This document shows positions 1 to 11,341 of a DNA stretch of 64,000 bases, piece by piece. Every line of letters starts with the position of its first letter. Positions within the stretch are counted from its first letter, which is position 1. The position numbers were made by a program, and so were the translations under genes. Source of the DNA: Capitella teleta (lineage: Eukaryota; Annelida; Polychaeta; Capitellidae); contig KB305005.1 of the NCBI GenBank assembly GCA_000328365.1, forward strand, positions 2,431 through 66,430, given 5' to 3'. Below the pieces are notes generated by a model. That model did not search any database. It saw nothing but the letters and a program-made list of their open reading frames with translations, and was not told the origin of the DNA.

Positions 1-520
1 AAGCCTGCTGGTCCTGAAATGAACAACATTAGCTCTGACACACCCTAGTGTTAATCGATGGAATACCACCAAAGGCTCCATTCAAAGTACTCCATGGAAT
101 CTTTATCTGGCATGATAAAAGACTGGATTTAAATCATTTTTATAATTAAATTACTACTATGTAGATTGCATTGAATGAAGGTTCTTAGGAGAAAAATCAT
201 TGCTACTGGGTATATGCAAATAATATATGATTTCTTAGCACAGATTCTCGGGCGAGGTCTGTATACCTCCATTGGGGTCGCTGTAGTATGTCGATCAGCT
301 AATGATTTCTTATATCATACTCGTAGCAATTCTTCAATTGTATTCATTATTGACATCATGTCTGCAGTTACATTAGCCATCTTCATTCTCTTGTAAATGT
401 ATTGTTAATAAGTTTAGTTATTGCATACCCTATTAATTATTTAACCAGTAATAATTCCTAAATGATTTGTTTGTTCGTGTTCACTGATATATAACGAAAT
501 TATTGATGCCTTTGTTTTAA
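1..520. other. Non-coding, nothing recognised
   Basis: AT-rich sequence. One 73-codon open frame at 175-396 has no recognisable motif, and I treat it as chance. Confidence 0.4.
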
Positions 521-604
521 GTGCTGTTAGCGTAGTGCGTAAAGCGTCCGACTCTTATGCTAGGATTGTTTTGTTTTCCCCGGTTCGAATCCCCCGCAAG
601 GCAC
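521..604 (+). repeat. tRNA-like fragment (SINE head or tRNA pseudogene)
   Basis: The stretch carries an A-box-like TAGCGTAGTGCG and a perfect B-box GGTTCGAATCC. Its ends (GTGCTGT and AAGGCAC) pair at six of seven positions counting a wobble, and a pol III-type T run follows. The T-stem pairs badly beyond the two GG/CC pairs and the middle is hard to fold, so it is not a convincing functional tRNA. A tRNA-derived SINE head or a decayed tRNA copy is more likely. Confidence 0.45.
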
Positions 605-1223
605 TTTTTCTTCGCGAAATATTTTTTACTAATATTTTTTAACTATAGTTGTATTATTTATATTATTTTTGTTGCTACATTTGTATTTTAATTTTAATTC
701 ATCTCATTCCGTAATTTGCACCCGAGTAATCGGTGTTACAAGAAAGGCCTGTTGAAACGGAGGAATCCAATATGGCGGACTCAAACTACGAATTGAGAAG
801 AAAGCAAGCCTTAGTATAGCCTCAATGATTATGTTTTTTGTGTTATTGATTTTTCATCCCAGTTAATGCTAAATATGTTGCAAATGGTAATGGAAATATA
901 ATCAGTCTTTAAAAAATAAATGATAATCGTGGGAACAACTTAAAACAGCACAAAAACGCCGGGCTCCGAACGCTGGGAAAATTTTAAAAATTCTGATTTT
1001 TTAACTGCTTTAAAAAATACTTTCAGGTAAAACAGGGCTCTGCAAAACGTTACCTTACCTCTAGCCATGCCAAGGAAGATATTCCAATCAAATTTAATGA
1101 CATTAAACAAACATAAAAAGGAGAAAAACCCGCCGCCAAGTTAGGACCCCAGCATTTTTACGGTTAAGGGTACGCGGGCTCCTAACGCTGGGTCAGAAGT
1201 CAGCCAACTGTGGGATTTATGAG
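605..1223. other. Non-coding, nothing recognised
   Basis: AT-rich, with no gene-like frame. A CCAATATGGCGGAC motif (767-780) recurs elsewhere in the window and resembles a YY1-type site. Confidence 0.4.
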
Positions 1224-1379
<156 letters not shown>

Positions 1380-2985
1380 GTTCTTTTATATCGCGTAAAA
1401 TCCAAAAAGCTCTAAACGCGACAGAATTATAAAAGCAATGGTGACAAATAGTACGAAAAAAAATGCTCATTCAAGTTAATATAAAAAACATCAGATTTCA
1501 TTATTAAAAAGACAGGTTTTTAGCGATTTCTTATAATCATCAATTTCCTCGATCAATCGGATGCGGGTGGGAAGAGAGTTCCATAGTCTAGGAGCAGCGA
1601 TGGAAAAATATTGATTATAGAGAAAGGCAGATGTAGTGAATGGCACGTCTAGAATATTCGTGGTATATGATCGGAGGGACTGTTGCGATCTCCATTGGCA
1701 TAGGGGCCGCAATAAGATGGACCAATGCTGTGAACAAATTTGAATACAGTTAGCAAGAACTTGAATTGAACCCTCTTTTTAACCGGTAACCAGTGTAGTT
1801 CTTTTAGAACAGGGGTTATATGCTGGAATCTCTGCGTGCCAGTTACAAGGCGTGCAGCCGCATTCTGAACGCTCTGCAGTCTTCTGAGAACTCGAGCTGG
1901 GGCTCCAAGTAGGAGGGCATTACAGTAGTCCACCCGACTTGTGATGAAAGCATGTACAAGTGTCTCAAGGGATTTATTGTCCAGAAAACATCTGATTCGG
2001 CTGAGAGATTTGAGTTGAGCAAAGAACACTCGTACAACGTTTGTTACATGTGCATCAAAGGACATGTCGTGAGTCATGGTGACACCGAGCTTCTTCAAAA
2101 CTGAGTTGCTTGGTCAAATTTGCTCGGTTCCAATCAACAGGAGGAGTTGGATGTTGTCATCCTCTGCAAGATTTTACTTGGCGATTAGAATACATTCCCT
2201 CTTGGCACAGTTCATTTTAAGTCGAAAATGACCCATCCATTTCTGGATATGGTCGAGGCATGGTTCCATGCGTCTGAAACTCTCTTGTAGGTGCTGTGGT
2301 TCACATGATATCCAAAATTGCGTGTCATCTGCAGAGCAGTGAAATTCGATTTCATGGTGTCGAATGAGATGTCCGAGAGAGGCAGTGTATGAAGTAAAAA
2401 GGATGGGGCCCAGCACAGAGCCCTGGATGACACCGTGCTTTGTCTCAGTTGAGGGGGATTTTGCGCTGGCTGTCTTGACGCTCTGCTTCCGATGTTGTAG
2501 GTATGAAGTGAACCATGCAGCTGCGGTGCCCATGATGCCGAGACGGTTGAGGGTTTGTTGCAATATTGCAAGATCGACTGTGTCAAAAGCAGCTGATAGG
2601 TCGATCATGACAAACAGGACTACATTTCCACTTCCCATTTCATGGATGATTCTGTCAAAAACATGGATCAGAGCGGTTTCTGTACTATGACCCGGGCTGT
2701 AGGCAGATTGATGACTTTCAAGGAGATTATTGTTCGAGAGATATTTGTTGAGTTGGGAAGCGACCACTTTTTCGATAAGCTTAGAGATCAAACTCAGTTT
2801 GGCGATGGGTCGATAGTTACCCATGTCTTCAGGGTCGAGCTTGAGCTTTTTCCATAAGGGGCGGATTAAGGATTCTTTGCATGGCGTAGGGAAGACACCA
2901 GATGAGAGCGATAGATTTATAATGCGGATAATGATTGGAATGAGCTTCTCTGCTCCTAACTTGATCAGTTGAATGAGGGAGGAAC
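1380..2985 (-). mobile_element. 5'-truncated CR1/L2-type LINE (reverse transcriptase and 3' end)
   Basis: Reading 2985 down to 1380, the frames give the fingers and palm of a non-LTR reverse transcriptase: GNYRPIAKLSLISKLIEKVV, then DLSAAFDTVD, then GVIQGSVLGPILF, then the catalytic box as SADDTQ (FADD or YADD is usual). The CR1/L2-type C-terminus follows: RLVTGTQRFQHITPVLKELH, WLPVKKR, and AAPRLWNSLPTRIR near the end. The coding region is split over at least three frames, and the endonuclease end is missing. The last bases read CGCGATATAAAAGAACTTTA before the trinucleotide tail, as in many CR1-like elements. It is a dead, 5'-truncated insertion; the exact clade is an inference. Confidence 0.9.
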
Positions 2986-3785
2986 ATTTAAATGCTAATT
3001 TTGCGTGCCTGCTAAGTTATTTTTGTGTGTGAGCTGAATCAAATGACTGATATGAGCTACCGGAATGAGCAGTATCGAATGCCATCTGTTGCGTGGCGCT
3101 TCAATACAAACTCTCTGCATTGTTTCCCTTTTGGGAGATAGACATTAGTGCTACAATCACAATAGCACCTCCAGACAAAAGAACAGAACGAGAAGGATGC
3201 CTTATTTATCGGAGCCTTTCATACAGTGAGTGATTGGGGTTTTACGGCTCCACCCAACCCGTTCGGGTGATACAAAGCCTCATTGTTTAAAGTGAGCAAC
3301 TTTTGACAATTATCAAGCATGGTGAAAATGTATGATTAATATCGTGTAAACTGTAAAGCGATCCGGACCCTTAACGAGTTTTCATGTTGTCAAAATTGTT
3401 GATGGGGAATAACCCATTTTGTCAGCTTGTGTTTCTCGATGGATTGTGCCAAAGGAATAATTTATTAACATATCATATATACAAACGTCCATGTATACAT
3501 CTTTCCTCACTTCAGATTATGTGCAAATTGTATCAAAAATAAACAACATTTAACAACACTGAAGCATGATAATTATGGCTGGCCGAAGTGGACACACGTA
3601 CGCGTACTGATCAGTACACGCACTCTATACACGTATTTTGAATGAAACTCATAGAACGCGTACTATGATCGTGTTCCGGAAACGGGTACTCCAAAATTCC
3701 ATACATCAGGTATGCATGCCATAGCTTAACGTGTTAGCCAATCACAGTCACGCACACATAACATTGACGAAACAACAGGCAAAGA
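2986..3785. other. Non-coding, nothing recognised
   Basis: No gene-like frame. It holds a short perfect palindrome GTACTGATCAGTAC near 3605. The left end of the Tc1 derivative may lie here but could not be placed. Confidence 0.35.
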
Positions 3786-4465
3786 ATGGAGCACCTTGAT
3801 AGTTCCTTAAGAAATTGTGCTTTAATTATGTGTGGAAGATCGACACAAGACTGGGAGACCAGGGGAAACAACCAGGAGGCAGGATCCTGCAATCTCGTTC
3901 AGTCATCTCCTAGACCGTTTCCGCCCATCTACCGGACCGCAGTCGAAATCGTCGCATCCCACGGACCCCCATTATGTGGGCACAGTTCGGCGATGACTTC
4001 GAAATGCGAGACTCCATCCGACGCCCTTTTAGAGGTCCCATGCAAGACGCTGCAGCACTTGCGATGGACCTTTGGAAGAATGGGCTGCATTGGCCCGGGA
4101 GTTAGAAGATCCGAACTCTCATACGCAGCATCCACATCATGCGCCGATGGTACATGGCCTGTTTTGAGGCAATGAGGGTCCACTTTCATTATCGATGACA
4201 ATTTTTATGCATTTTTTTTTTTTTTTTTTTTTTTTGTGTGTCAATAAAGGAATCATTTCGTCTAAAGTGTGATATTGCGTTTTAACCCCTACCCCACATT
4301 CAACATCGTTGCTGATTCCGCGTGACCGCCAGGAACCGCAACTTCAGAATAATTAACTCATCATGGATGGATACCCAACAAGTCCTCAATCATATATCCA
4401 CGGTAAATTTAGTTTGCACTACTCTACAGGCTTTTCAAAACATGTATAGTTTCTTTTGTTGCGCA
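3786..4465 (+). mobile_element. Tc1-type DNA transposon, internally deleted copy 1
   Basis: The frames carry a decayed Tc1 DNA-binding region (the GRPRETTRRQD signature, visible as CGRSTQDWETRGNNQEAG and neighbouring frames) followed directly by the far C-terminus (KNGLHWP, then MRRW). The DDE catalytic core between them is missing. About 200 bp of the 3' flank, including the GGTAAATTTAGTTTGCACTA stretch, matches the copy at 36838-37592 in inverted orientation. A T run at 4208-4235 interrupts the 3' part. It is non-autonomous and decayed. Confidence 0.75.
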
Positions 4466-5397
4466 TGCAGTATACATATTGTTTGTACATGCATATGAAA
4501 TTCTGACTTGTGAGCATTTTGACTTGTGAGCATTCGGACTTGAATTATATACATAATAAAGCTAAAATAAGAAACATATTATTCTAGATAAGTGGCTGCT
4601 GTAACTTTTAATTATAACTTATAATTATTTTGGCGTGCATAGGGCGGTTTAAGAGAAAAGAGCATTTCTGTAACACTTTACGCAACATTGAAAATTCCCT
4701 ATATATACTGTAAATAGACTTATGGATCAACCTGTCTATCTCTAACGGTCTAACCCTGAACTAACGGGCGTTCATTACCAAGTGCAAGTTTCTTTCGCTA
4801 AACGCCAAGAAGAATTACACTAAGCGAGATGTAATTGTTTGCGTTACGCCAATGAAAACAATCACACGAGCGTCCATTTAGCGTTAGACGGAGAAGCATT
4901 GCGGCTGTTTGACGTGCGCATGCAGCTGTTGAAGTCGCGACCCTTGCTTCATTATCTAACAGCTTATCGGCGTTTCCTCTATATTTATCTTCCACACAAC
5001 GTCCATCCGATGAAGCAGGCTATTTTGGACCACTTTTATGTTTGCGTTGATTGGCGTGCATGTTATGGTTATGATTGAGTGGATGGAGAAGTGAAGGGAA
5101 AAAAAAAATCATGGACATTTATTATACATATTTTGGATGAGGGAAGGATTGAGTTTCTTACGTAAACCGTGAAGTTTTATGATTAAACGTATTGGTTTTG
5201 CAAGTGATGCTATTTAGAAAGGTGTATCATTCCTGATATTGAGCCGTCAAAAACGAGAGAAAACGCGGATTGAGTCAAATGCAGCACCCTTCCGTGGCAA
5301 AAGGGCAAAATGGAGAGGAAATTAGATAATACACAAGGGGAAAAAACAAAAACAGATCAGAAAAAAAGTTTTCGGTGGCCGGGATAGGACACGAGGA
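4466..5397. other. Non-coding, nothing recognised
   Basis: AT-rich. Two overlapping 65-79 codon frames on opposite strands (4798-5078) show no motif and are probably chance. Confidence 0.35.
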
Positions 5398-5520
5398 AGT
5401 TTTTTTTTTATCTCGTGCGCACGACATAGTAACTCGTGCCCACAAGATCGCTAACTCGTGGCCACTAGATATCTCTCTCGTTCCCACCGGATAGCTATCT
5501 CGTGCGTACCAGATTTTTTC
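5398..5520. repeat. ~22 bp palindromic minisatellite, block A
   Basis: Five degenerate units, each built round CTCGTGCGCACGAG or a variant and joined by TAGCTA-like spacers. Each unit is close to self-complementary. A second block of the same family lies at 14357-14466. Confidence 0.8.
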
Positions 5521-6167
5521 TTCTGCGTTATGTACTTGCATATCATTCAAAGGCAGGTCCACGTGTTGATCAATCAGTGCAATGGAATCCGAAGAGAGAG
5601 ACCAGTTTATTGAACTTTTATTCCGATTCTCTCTTTGTCAAAGAGACCAGAGACAAGAGATAAAGGGAGACTGAGTGAAGTGGCTGAGTGACGTCAGAGT
5701 AAATCCAATGTGGGCGTGGCTAAGCCGCCATATTGGCCTGACTGTAGGAACGCAACGCTTTGCTTAACAACGCGCAGTGGGGAACATGTACATGTATTGA
5801 ATGGAAAGTTATTCAATCAACAACTTGCTTTGGCGTTATATAATGCGTGAGCTCAACCCTAAATTAAAATAGAGATGAAATTACCATGCACCTATTGGAA
5901 TCAGCATATACCATTTCATTTGCATCTTGTTATTTTTCATCAGTAATTAACTCAATAAGAATATTTATTGTCAATCACTGAGGCAAAGTCGAACAAAAAA
6001 AAAAAAAAAAAAGAGAATTGAGTGAAAACATTTTTTTAAATTTTATTTCAATGACCTTAAGAGAAATGTATACATATATACGTAATAAGTAGCTATAAGA
6101 ACCAGAGAAAGTTATAATTATGTTTGTTTTATAGTTGGGAAATTATCTGTTCATTTTTTTTTCTTTA
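5521..6167. other. Promoter-like non-coding stretch with an inverted match to 8133-8173
   Basis: Positions 5650-5684 are the reverse complement of 8133-8173 except for a 3-4 nt insertion. On the minus strand the match follows CCAATATGGCGGC (5725-5737), a CACGCCC box and TGACGTCA near 5690, which is promoter-like. No coding frame is seen. The rest is AT-rich with an A run at 5995-6012. Confidence 0.4.
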
Positions 6168-6171
6168 TTAA

Positions 6172-6863
6172 AGGGATGGGGAACTGAATTTTAAGTGATG
6201 TTCTATTGACTCGTAGCACCAATTGATAGCATTCCGTGTCAATAACACCATGCCTGGATGCAAGCGTAAGGAAATAATGCATTCCAAATATCGGGGTTAG
6301 CATTGCGCCTATGGGAGAATGGCTTCCATTGCAAAGTATAGGAGGCAAACGTCAGCTGAGGGCTTGCAGTGATTGGTCCCGTTGTCCTCGTGAAGCTATG
6401 GATTTCAGCCAATCAGAGCAGGCCATCTTCGCCATAAAAGGACATCTTTGTTGTTTACGAAACGAAAGGGCACGCGTGGTGCACTCTGGCTGACCTTTTT
6501 ACTGTTTCAGGATGAGAAACCATGGTAGGTGTCCTAAAAAATCGTTTGTTAAAATAAGAAAAATAGCGGAAAAAATTTTTTCGCGCCTAACTGGTGACAA
6601 AATGATTATTATATCTATTTCCGAAAAGAAAAGAAAAGAATATCCAGGGGTTTAGTCGCAGGACACGCTGACATGACGAGGCCAATTGTAAAACATGGGG
6701 AACTAGGTGTTTCATCACAGTGACTGACGTCACGCCTAATTAGCATTATATCTCCCGCGAAATCGTTAGCGATGATATTCCTTGTGTGGGCCAGGCATAG
6801 GAATCATTTTTGGTGCATCAAATAACGACTCAAAGTCCATTTTTAACCAGTTCCCCCTCCCTT
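6172..6863 (+). mobile_element. TTAA-flanked MITE, family 1, copy 1 (Kolobok/T2-like)
   Basis: A 692 bp element flanked by TTAA on both sides (6168-6171 and 6864-6867). Its ends are inverted: the left starts AGGGATGGGGAACT and the right ends AGTTCCCCCTCCCT. With the flank, the terminus reads TTAAAGGGA, which fits the TTAAAGGRR ends known for T2-type MITEs of the Kolobok superfamily. No transposase is encoded. A second copy lies inverted at 13644-14346 and matches over the full length. The superfamily call rests on ends and target site only. Confidence 0.85.
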
Positions 6864-7012
6864 TAAATTTCGATCCACGCTTGCTCTTCTTCGATCCTCT
6901 GTTGTATTCTTTAACAAAATGAAAAAAGTCTGATATTTGCATACAATGTTAAAAATTTGAATACAAGGGTGGACCTGTGGCGAGAACACGGCAGGGGAGA
7001 ATGTACATATGA

Positions 7013-7950
7013 TTACATAAAATTAGACAATAAGACTGATCTTGGTTTGGGAGAAAGGGCATAGGAATGTATCTTAGAATTGAAAAAAGATTCAAATGCT
7101 GACGCAATGTTTATAAAATCTGTGGAAACAAATATCAACAATCCTGGCGTGTACTCTTTAAGAGCAGTGAAGAGGGGTTGGGAGGCATTATCCTTAGTTA
7201 GTGATTTAACACAATTGTGACAAAACTCGAGCTGTTTTAGGTTATTCAGCAATTTCTTAATTACAGCGCCAGATATATATGCGCACACCTCCAGTTCGAT
7301 ACAATTGAGCTCTGCGCCCAGACACTCCTCCCAGTCAGGAGATGAGGCAGGTTCAAAAGGGAAAGGAGAGTCAGCTGGTGGGACGACAGGGGGAGTGAGG
7401 CAGCAGCAACAGCAGAGGAGGCTATCTTTGGTTCTCCATTTTGGTCCACGATCCAGCAGGATCCACAATTTGCTCCGGGTGACAAGGCGTTCAATAGTTC
7501 AGTTGTGCAGGCTCCAGCAGCAAGACACCTCAGAGCAACCACATACGATCGAAGATACGGATGGTCGTTAAAACCATTGTATCCACGGATGAGGCCGTGC
7601 AGGTTCTCAACATGGTCCTGATTTAACTTTCGCAGGCACAATAATGTCATCACTTCTTGTTTTAGGAGCAATTAACTCTTCTAAAAGCTGGTGAAAGGCG
7701 TTCAGGCTCAATCGCCAGCCCTTGTGGGAAGGGTGATTTCCTCTTATATTCTTTTCTGGCAGTTGGATGTGAAGTTCCAGGAGTCAATGAAATTTCGGAA
7801 GTAATCAAATCTTGCCAGTGCAAACGGAAAGTCTTTGCGTGTGATGGCACGCTTGCGAGGAGGACAGTTTACGGAGCTTGAGCAATCCCTTGTCTCTGGA
7901 TCATCCATTATATAGGGGGTCAGTGTCTCGATCACTGAAGTTGACACGCG
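7013..7950 (-). mobile_element. P-element/THAP9-like transposase relic
   Basis: The minus-strand frames carry the C-terminal half of a P-element-type transposase. The diagnostic stretch is LNQDHVENLHGLIRGYNGFN (about 7625-7560), followed by YISGAVIKKLL and CHNCVKSLTKDN (about 7280-7190), as in THAP9 relatives. Upstream pieces (PQGLAIEPERLSPAF near 7720, PPRKRAITRKDFPF near 7830) fit the preceding region. The pieces lie in different frames with stops between them, and no THAP zinc finger is visible, so this is a dead fragment. It lies head-to-head with the broken integrase-type gene that begins near 8045. Confidence 0.75.
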
Positions 7951-8044
7951 AGCGGAATACTTAACTGTGATAACTCTCGCGAGTTATTTTCATGATTAAC
8001 CAGTCGCCGATATCACAGCAAAGCCTTGATCAAACGAATATTGG

Positions 8045-9360
8045 ATGCGGGTAGACCGCCGGCTGATGTGTTCGATAGTCAAAGCGAAATGGCGGACGCT
8101 CGGCTTTCCGGAAATTGCCGAACTCAGCGCGAAGCCACGTACTTCACTCAGTCTCCCTTTATCTCTTGTCTCTGAAAGAGACATTTTACGGTGTTTGACA
8201 CAACATGAGTGCATTCTCTCCGATCGCCACTTAAGGAGGATTCTAGCGAAAAAGAAGCCGTGTAGAAGAAAGTTTTCAGACATTGATGATGTTGCTTCCT
8301 TTGTCAACAATGAGTTGAAGGGTTCTGGGCAACAACACGGGTACAGATTTATGTGGCAGAAGCTGAAAGACAACGGTCTGAATGCCCGAGAAAAAAGATG
8401 TCCGGCTCATTATCCGGTGCTTGGATCCCAAAGGAGTTGTTTTCAGGTATGTTTCTTGTACAGTTGGTGTGTATACATCGAATAATTCTTAACAGTGTGT
8501 ACTCTATATATTAAACGACGCAATGGTTGATATTACTTTGGTTGAGTAGGCGTACGATGCCATGTTCATGTAATTCACCCAAATTTGATACATTTTTCCC
8601 AGGTGTATTGTGTTATTTTGTTATGATAATTTTACTCATTTCATTTATTCATTTGTTTGTGTGCATTGTTTTGATACATATATCTTCTTTTATATATATT
8701 TTTTTTCTCTAGTTCGAACTTTATTCGGCACATCGATGGGTACGACAAATTGAATGTTTCTGCATGGGGACAGTTGAGAAATCAATGTGCTGATCGAGTA
8801 CTGAATCGTCTTTCTCTCCACACTTGAGAACACAGGGAATTTTGCGGGAGATTTCGTTGATAAAAGTCTGTGCCAGTTCTGCGTCATGGGGCAATTACAG
8901 GTGAGCTCTTTCAACGATAGTTACAATACCCACAGTCTATTCTATAAAATTGTATGCTACGTGTAGGCCCCTATCGAGTGAGTTTCAAGTTAATAGTGAT
9001 ATCGTAATATCGTATAATATATAATATATATAATATAATATAATATCGTATAATAGTGATTCCAATTTAATAGTGATATCGTTTTATTATTATATAGTTT
9101 TCGTTCTCCTAAATGAGTTCCTTCTTAATTATTTCGCAAGTATGAGGGCGAGGGCCGAGCAGAGATATGTCGTGTTTTAGTTTAATATAATAATATTACG
9201 CTTCTCTGTTTTGATATATTCTTAAATGCTCTCTTCAGAATGAATTGGATGCAATGTTCATTTCCTGAAACAATTACGTCATCAGAAAAATCAGAAGAGG
9301 ACTTCCAAGTGGTCGACCATCGGTCATGTACGAATTCCCGTCTTGTATGCAGCTCGGTGG
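8045..9360 (+). mobile_element. Broken integrase-core (DDE) gene, fossil
   Basis: Three pieces look like the integrase-core protein family common in marine invertebrates and fish. A helical N-terminal part near 8200-8400 contains SDIDDVASFVNNEL and GSGQQHGYRFMWQKL. A piece from about 8713 contains HIDGYDKL, the start of the catalytic domain. A C-terminal piece near 9259-9350 contains RKIRRGLPSGRPSVMY. The pieces are separated by intron-like sequence. The copy is broken, with at least two breaks and most of the catalytic domain unrecognisable. Its upstream side has a CGAAATGGCGGAC motif. Age is hard to judge; the loss of the catalytic part suggests it is not recent. Confidence 0.55.
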
Positions 9361-11188
9361 TATCAGACTGACATCAGATCGGGAGAATTGGAGAACCAAG
9401 AGGGTGCGAATTAGCATTACCTGTGACGACGATATCTTTCAACTTTGTTGTCATACTGTAGCTGAGCATAATTTGAAAATTCCAAGCTGATATCAGAAAG
9501 CTTTGGCTCTGTATGAACACCTGAGACCAATATTATTATTGGTATGTCACTTAACATATAATTTTGCATGTTTGCAATTGAATATAATATACCGTTACAT
9601 TGTACATTTTTGTTCGAATAGTTATTAAGTCGATTAAAGTTTGCTTTCCATTTAAAACACTTGCCACGTACACATTGCGTAAGTTACTTGAAATAAACAG
9701 ACCAACAGTTTTGTTTGCCATAACTTGTATACTTATGTAAACCAAGCACCGAAACAGTACAGCTCGCGATTCCCTACGCCATGTGTATACGCGTCGTTCT
9801 CCTCGATCTCGATGCCACCGGCGAGCATCGACGCCGAGTTTCGACTGTGTGTTGCTTATCGATGACTTTGATGTGCCCTTTCACTTCTTGCATGTAACGT
9901 CTCACTTTGTGTTGTTTGTATTCCTGTCTATCAGTTCTTTGCATGTGTTTTTTCATATATTTGTTTGCTTGCTGAAGTTTCATTAGTTTGTAGACATTTG
10001 CCAAATTTCCTATTGATTACAATCAGTTATATTTAGAGTTTACGTGTGTGTAGTACTGTCGTCGGAGGTCGAACTGGAAAGAGCTCCTTCAACTCGGCAC
10101 CTGACGAAGTGCAGAGAGGTCACCTCTAGGGGACGCCTTAGACCTAACCTCGACATGCAAACAAACATCTCGAAGGTGTCATCCGCCGTTCCTGCAGACC
10201 ACGGTGTAAGCGTTCGTGATCATATTATACTGCATGCATGTAACTCTTTGTTCCTATCCTACGCATTCGCTGCTGTTTGATCTCATGTTCAACCAGCATA
10301 CTTCCATGTTCACTTTCAATAGTCGTCACTGATCGTCGTCAAATTCAATCTTTTTTCACTTCACTGCAATTTGTATGTTAGATATCGTATGCTTGTGTAT
10401 TCTTGTAATCCCCTCATTTTATGCGGAAAAATAGTTTCAATTTCAGGTAATGGGGGTAATGTCGCGGTTACCCCTGTCCCCAAACCAATTTAAATGTTTA
10501 ATTGGTTTCTCATTTTGCTTGACCACCTGTGACACCTGATTTGATGTATTTACGATGTATTACGTAACCCCATGTTGTAATTAAAGGTCGGGCTGTAAAG
10601 CGCCCGCACCCTCTAATCAATCTCCATCTGTTCTCGACTTCCCCAATAAAAGCAAGCGTTCGTTGGAAATCGGGGAGTTCTCCGTCGACCAGCGGCCACT
10701 TCACGTATCCAGAGCAGTTCGTCATTCCTTGGCTAGCCCAAAAGGCTGCCTACTACAGGGACTGGATCGCGATGCTGGCCAATTAGACGGAGAATGTGTG
10801 TCCTGCCCACCCCGGGCACGTGACAATTGGACCAAACCGGTGCTAGCGTTTCAGGCACCTCAAACAAATCCAAAATACACTTCGCGCATCGCTCGTTCCT
10901 TGAAAGACTCCCCAGAGAGCCTCAGGGTCGGCTCGGATGGATTCGAGGACGCCCAGTGTGCTCAGGCCGTGGCATAATCTGAAAAGCCATTGGAATTATA
11001 TAAAGCTAGGGTACATTGTTTTCCTAAACCGTTGTACCAACATTGGTTTACTGTCCTTTTTAACGGTAATTTAATGTGATAATTTTAGCGGTAAATTACT
11101 GTCAAGTGTGTCATAACGCTTTTGTCCGTTATGATGTTCACGCATTTTCGACATTTATCACACATCGAAACCAAACGAACGGTTTACA
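9361..11188. other. Unassigned sequence between mobile relics
   Basis: Two GC-richer islands (9780-9850 and 10040-10230) and a third at 10600-10980 with a 104-codon frame stand out from the AT-rich background, but I recognise no domain. They may be decayed mobile-element pieces. An AATAAA at 10644 lies inside the third. The stretch 9000-9060, just upstream, is a TATAATA-rich low-complexity tract. Confidence 0.3.

Positions 11189-11267
<79 letters not shown>
11189..11267 (+). repeat. (ATT)n microsatellite, about 26 units
   Basis: A pure trinucleotide run lies about 75 bp beyond the 3' end of the second LINE reading frame. In that element's direction it reads as a (TAA)n tail. Confidence 0.95.
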
Positions 11268-11341
11268 CAGTTTATTCACATAAACATGTCAACAGTAACA
11301 AAAATGTGGTGAAAAAAGCGTCATTACGTCATTGTTACAAT

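Noticed and set aside
10510-10977. Possible LTR or gag-like fragment suggested by AATAAA and a 104-codon frame
   Set aside because: No terminal repeat pair, primer-binding site or recognisable protein motif was found.
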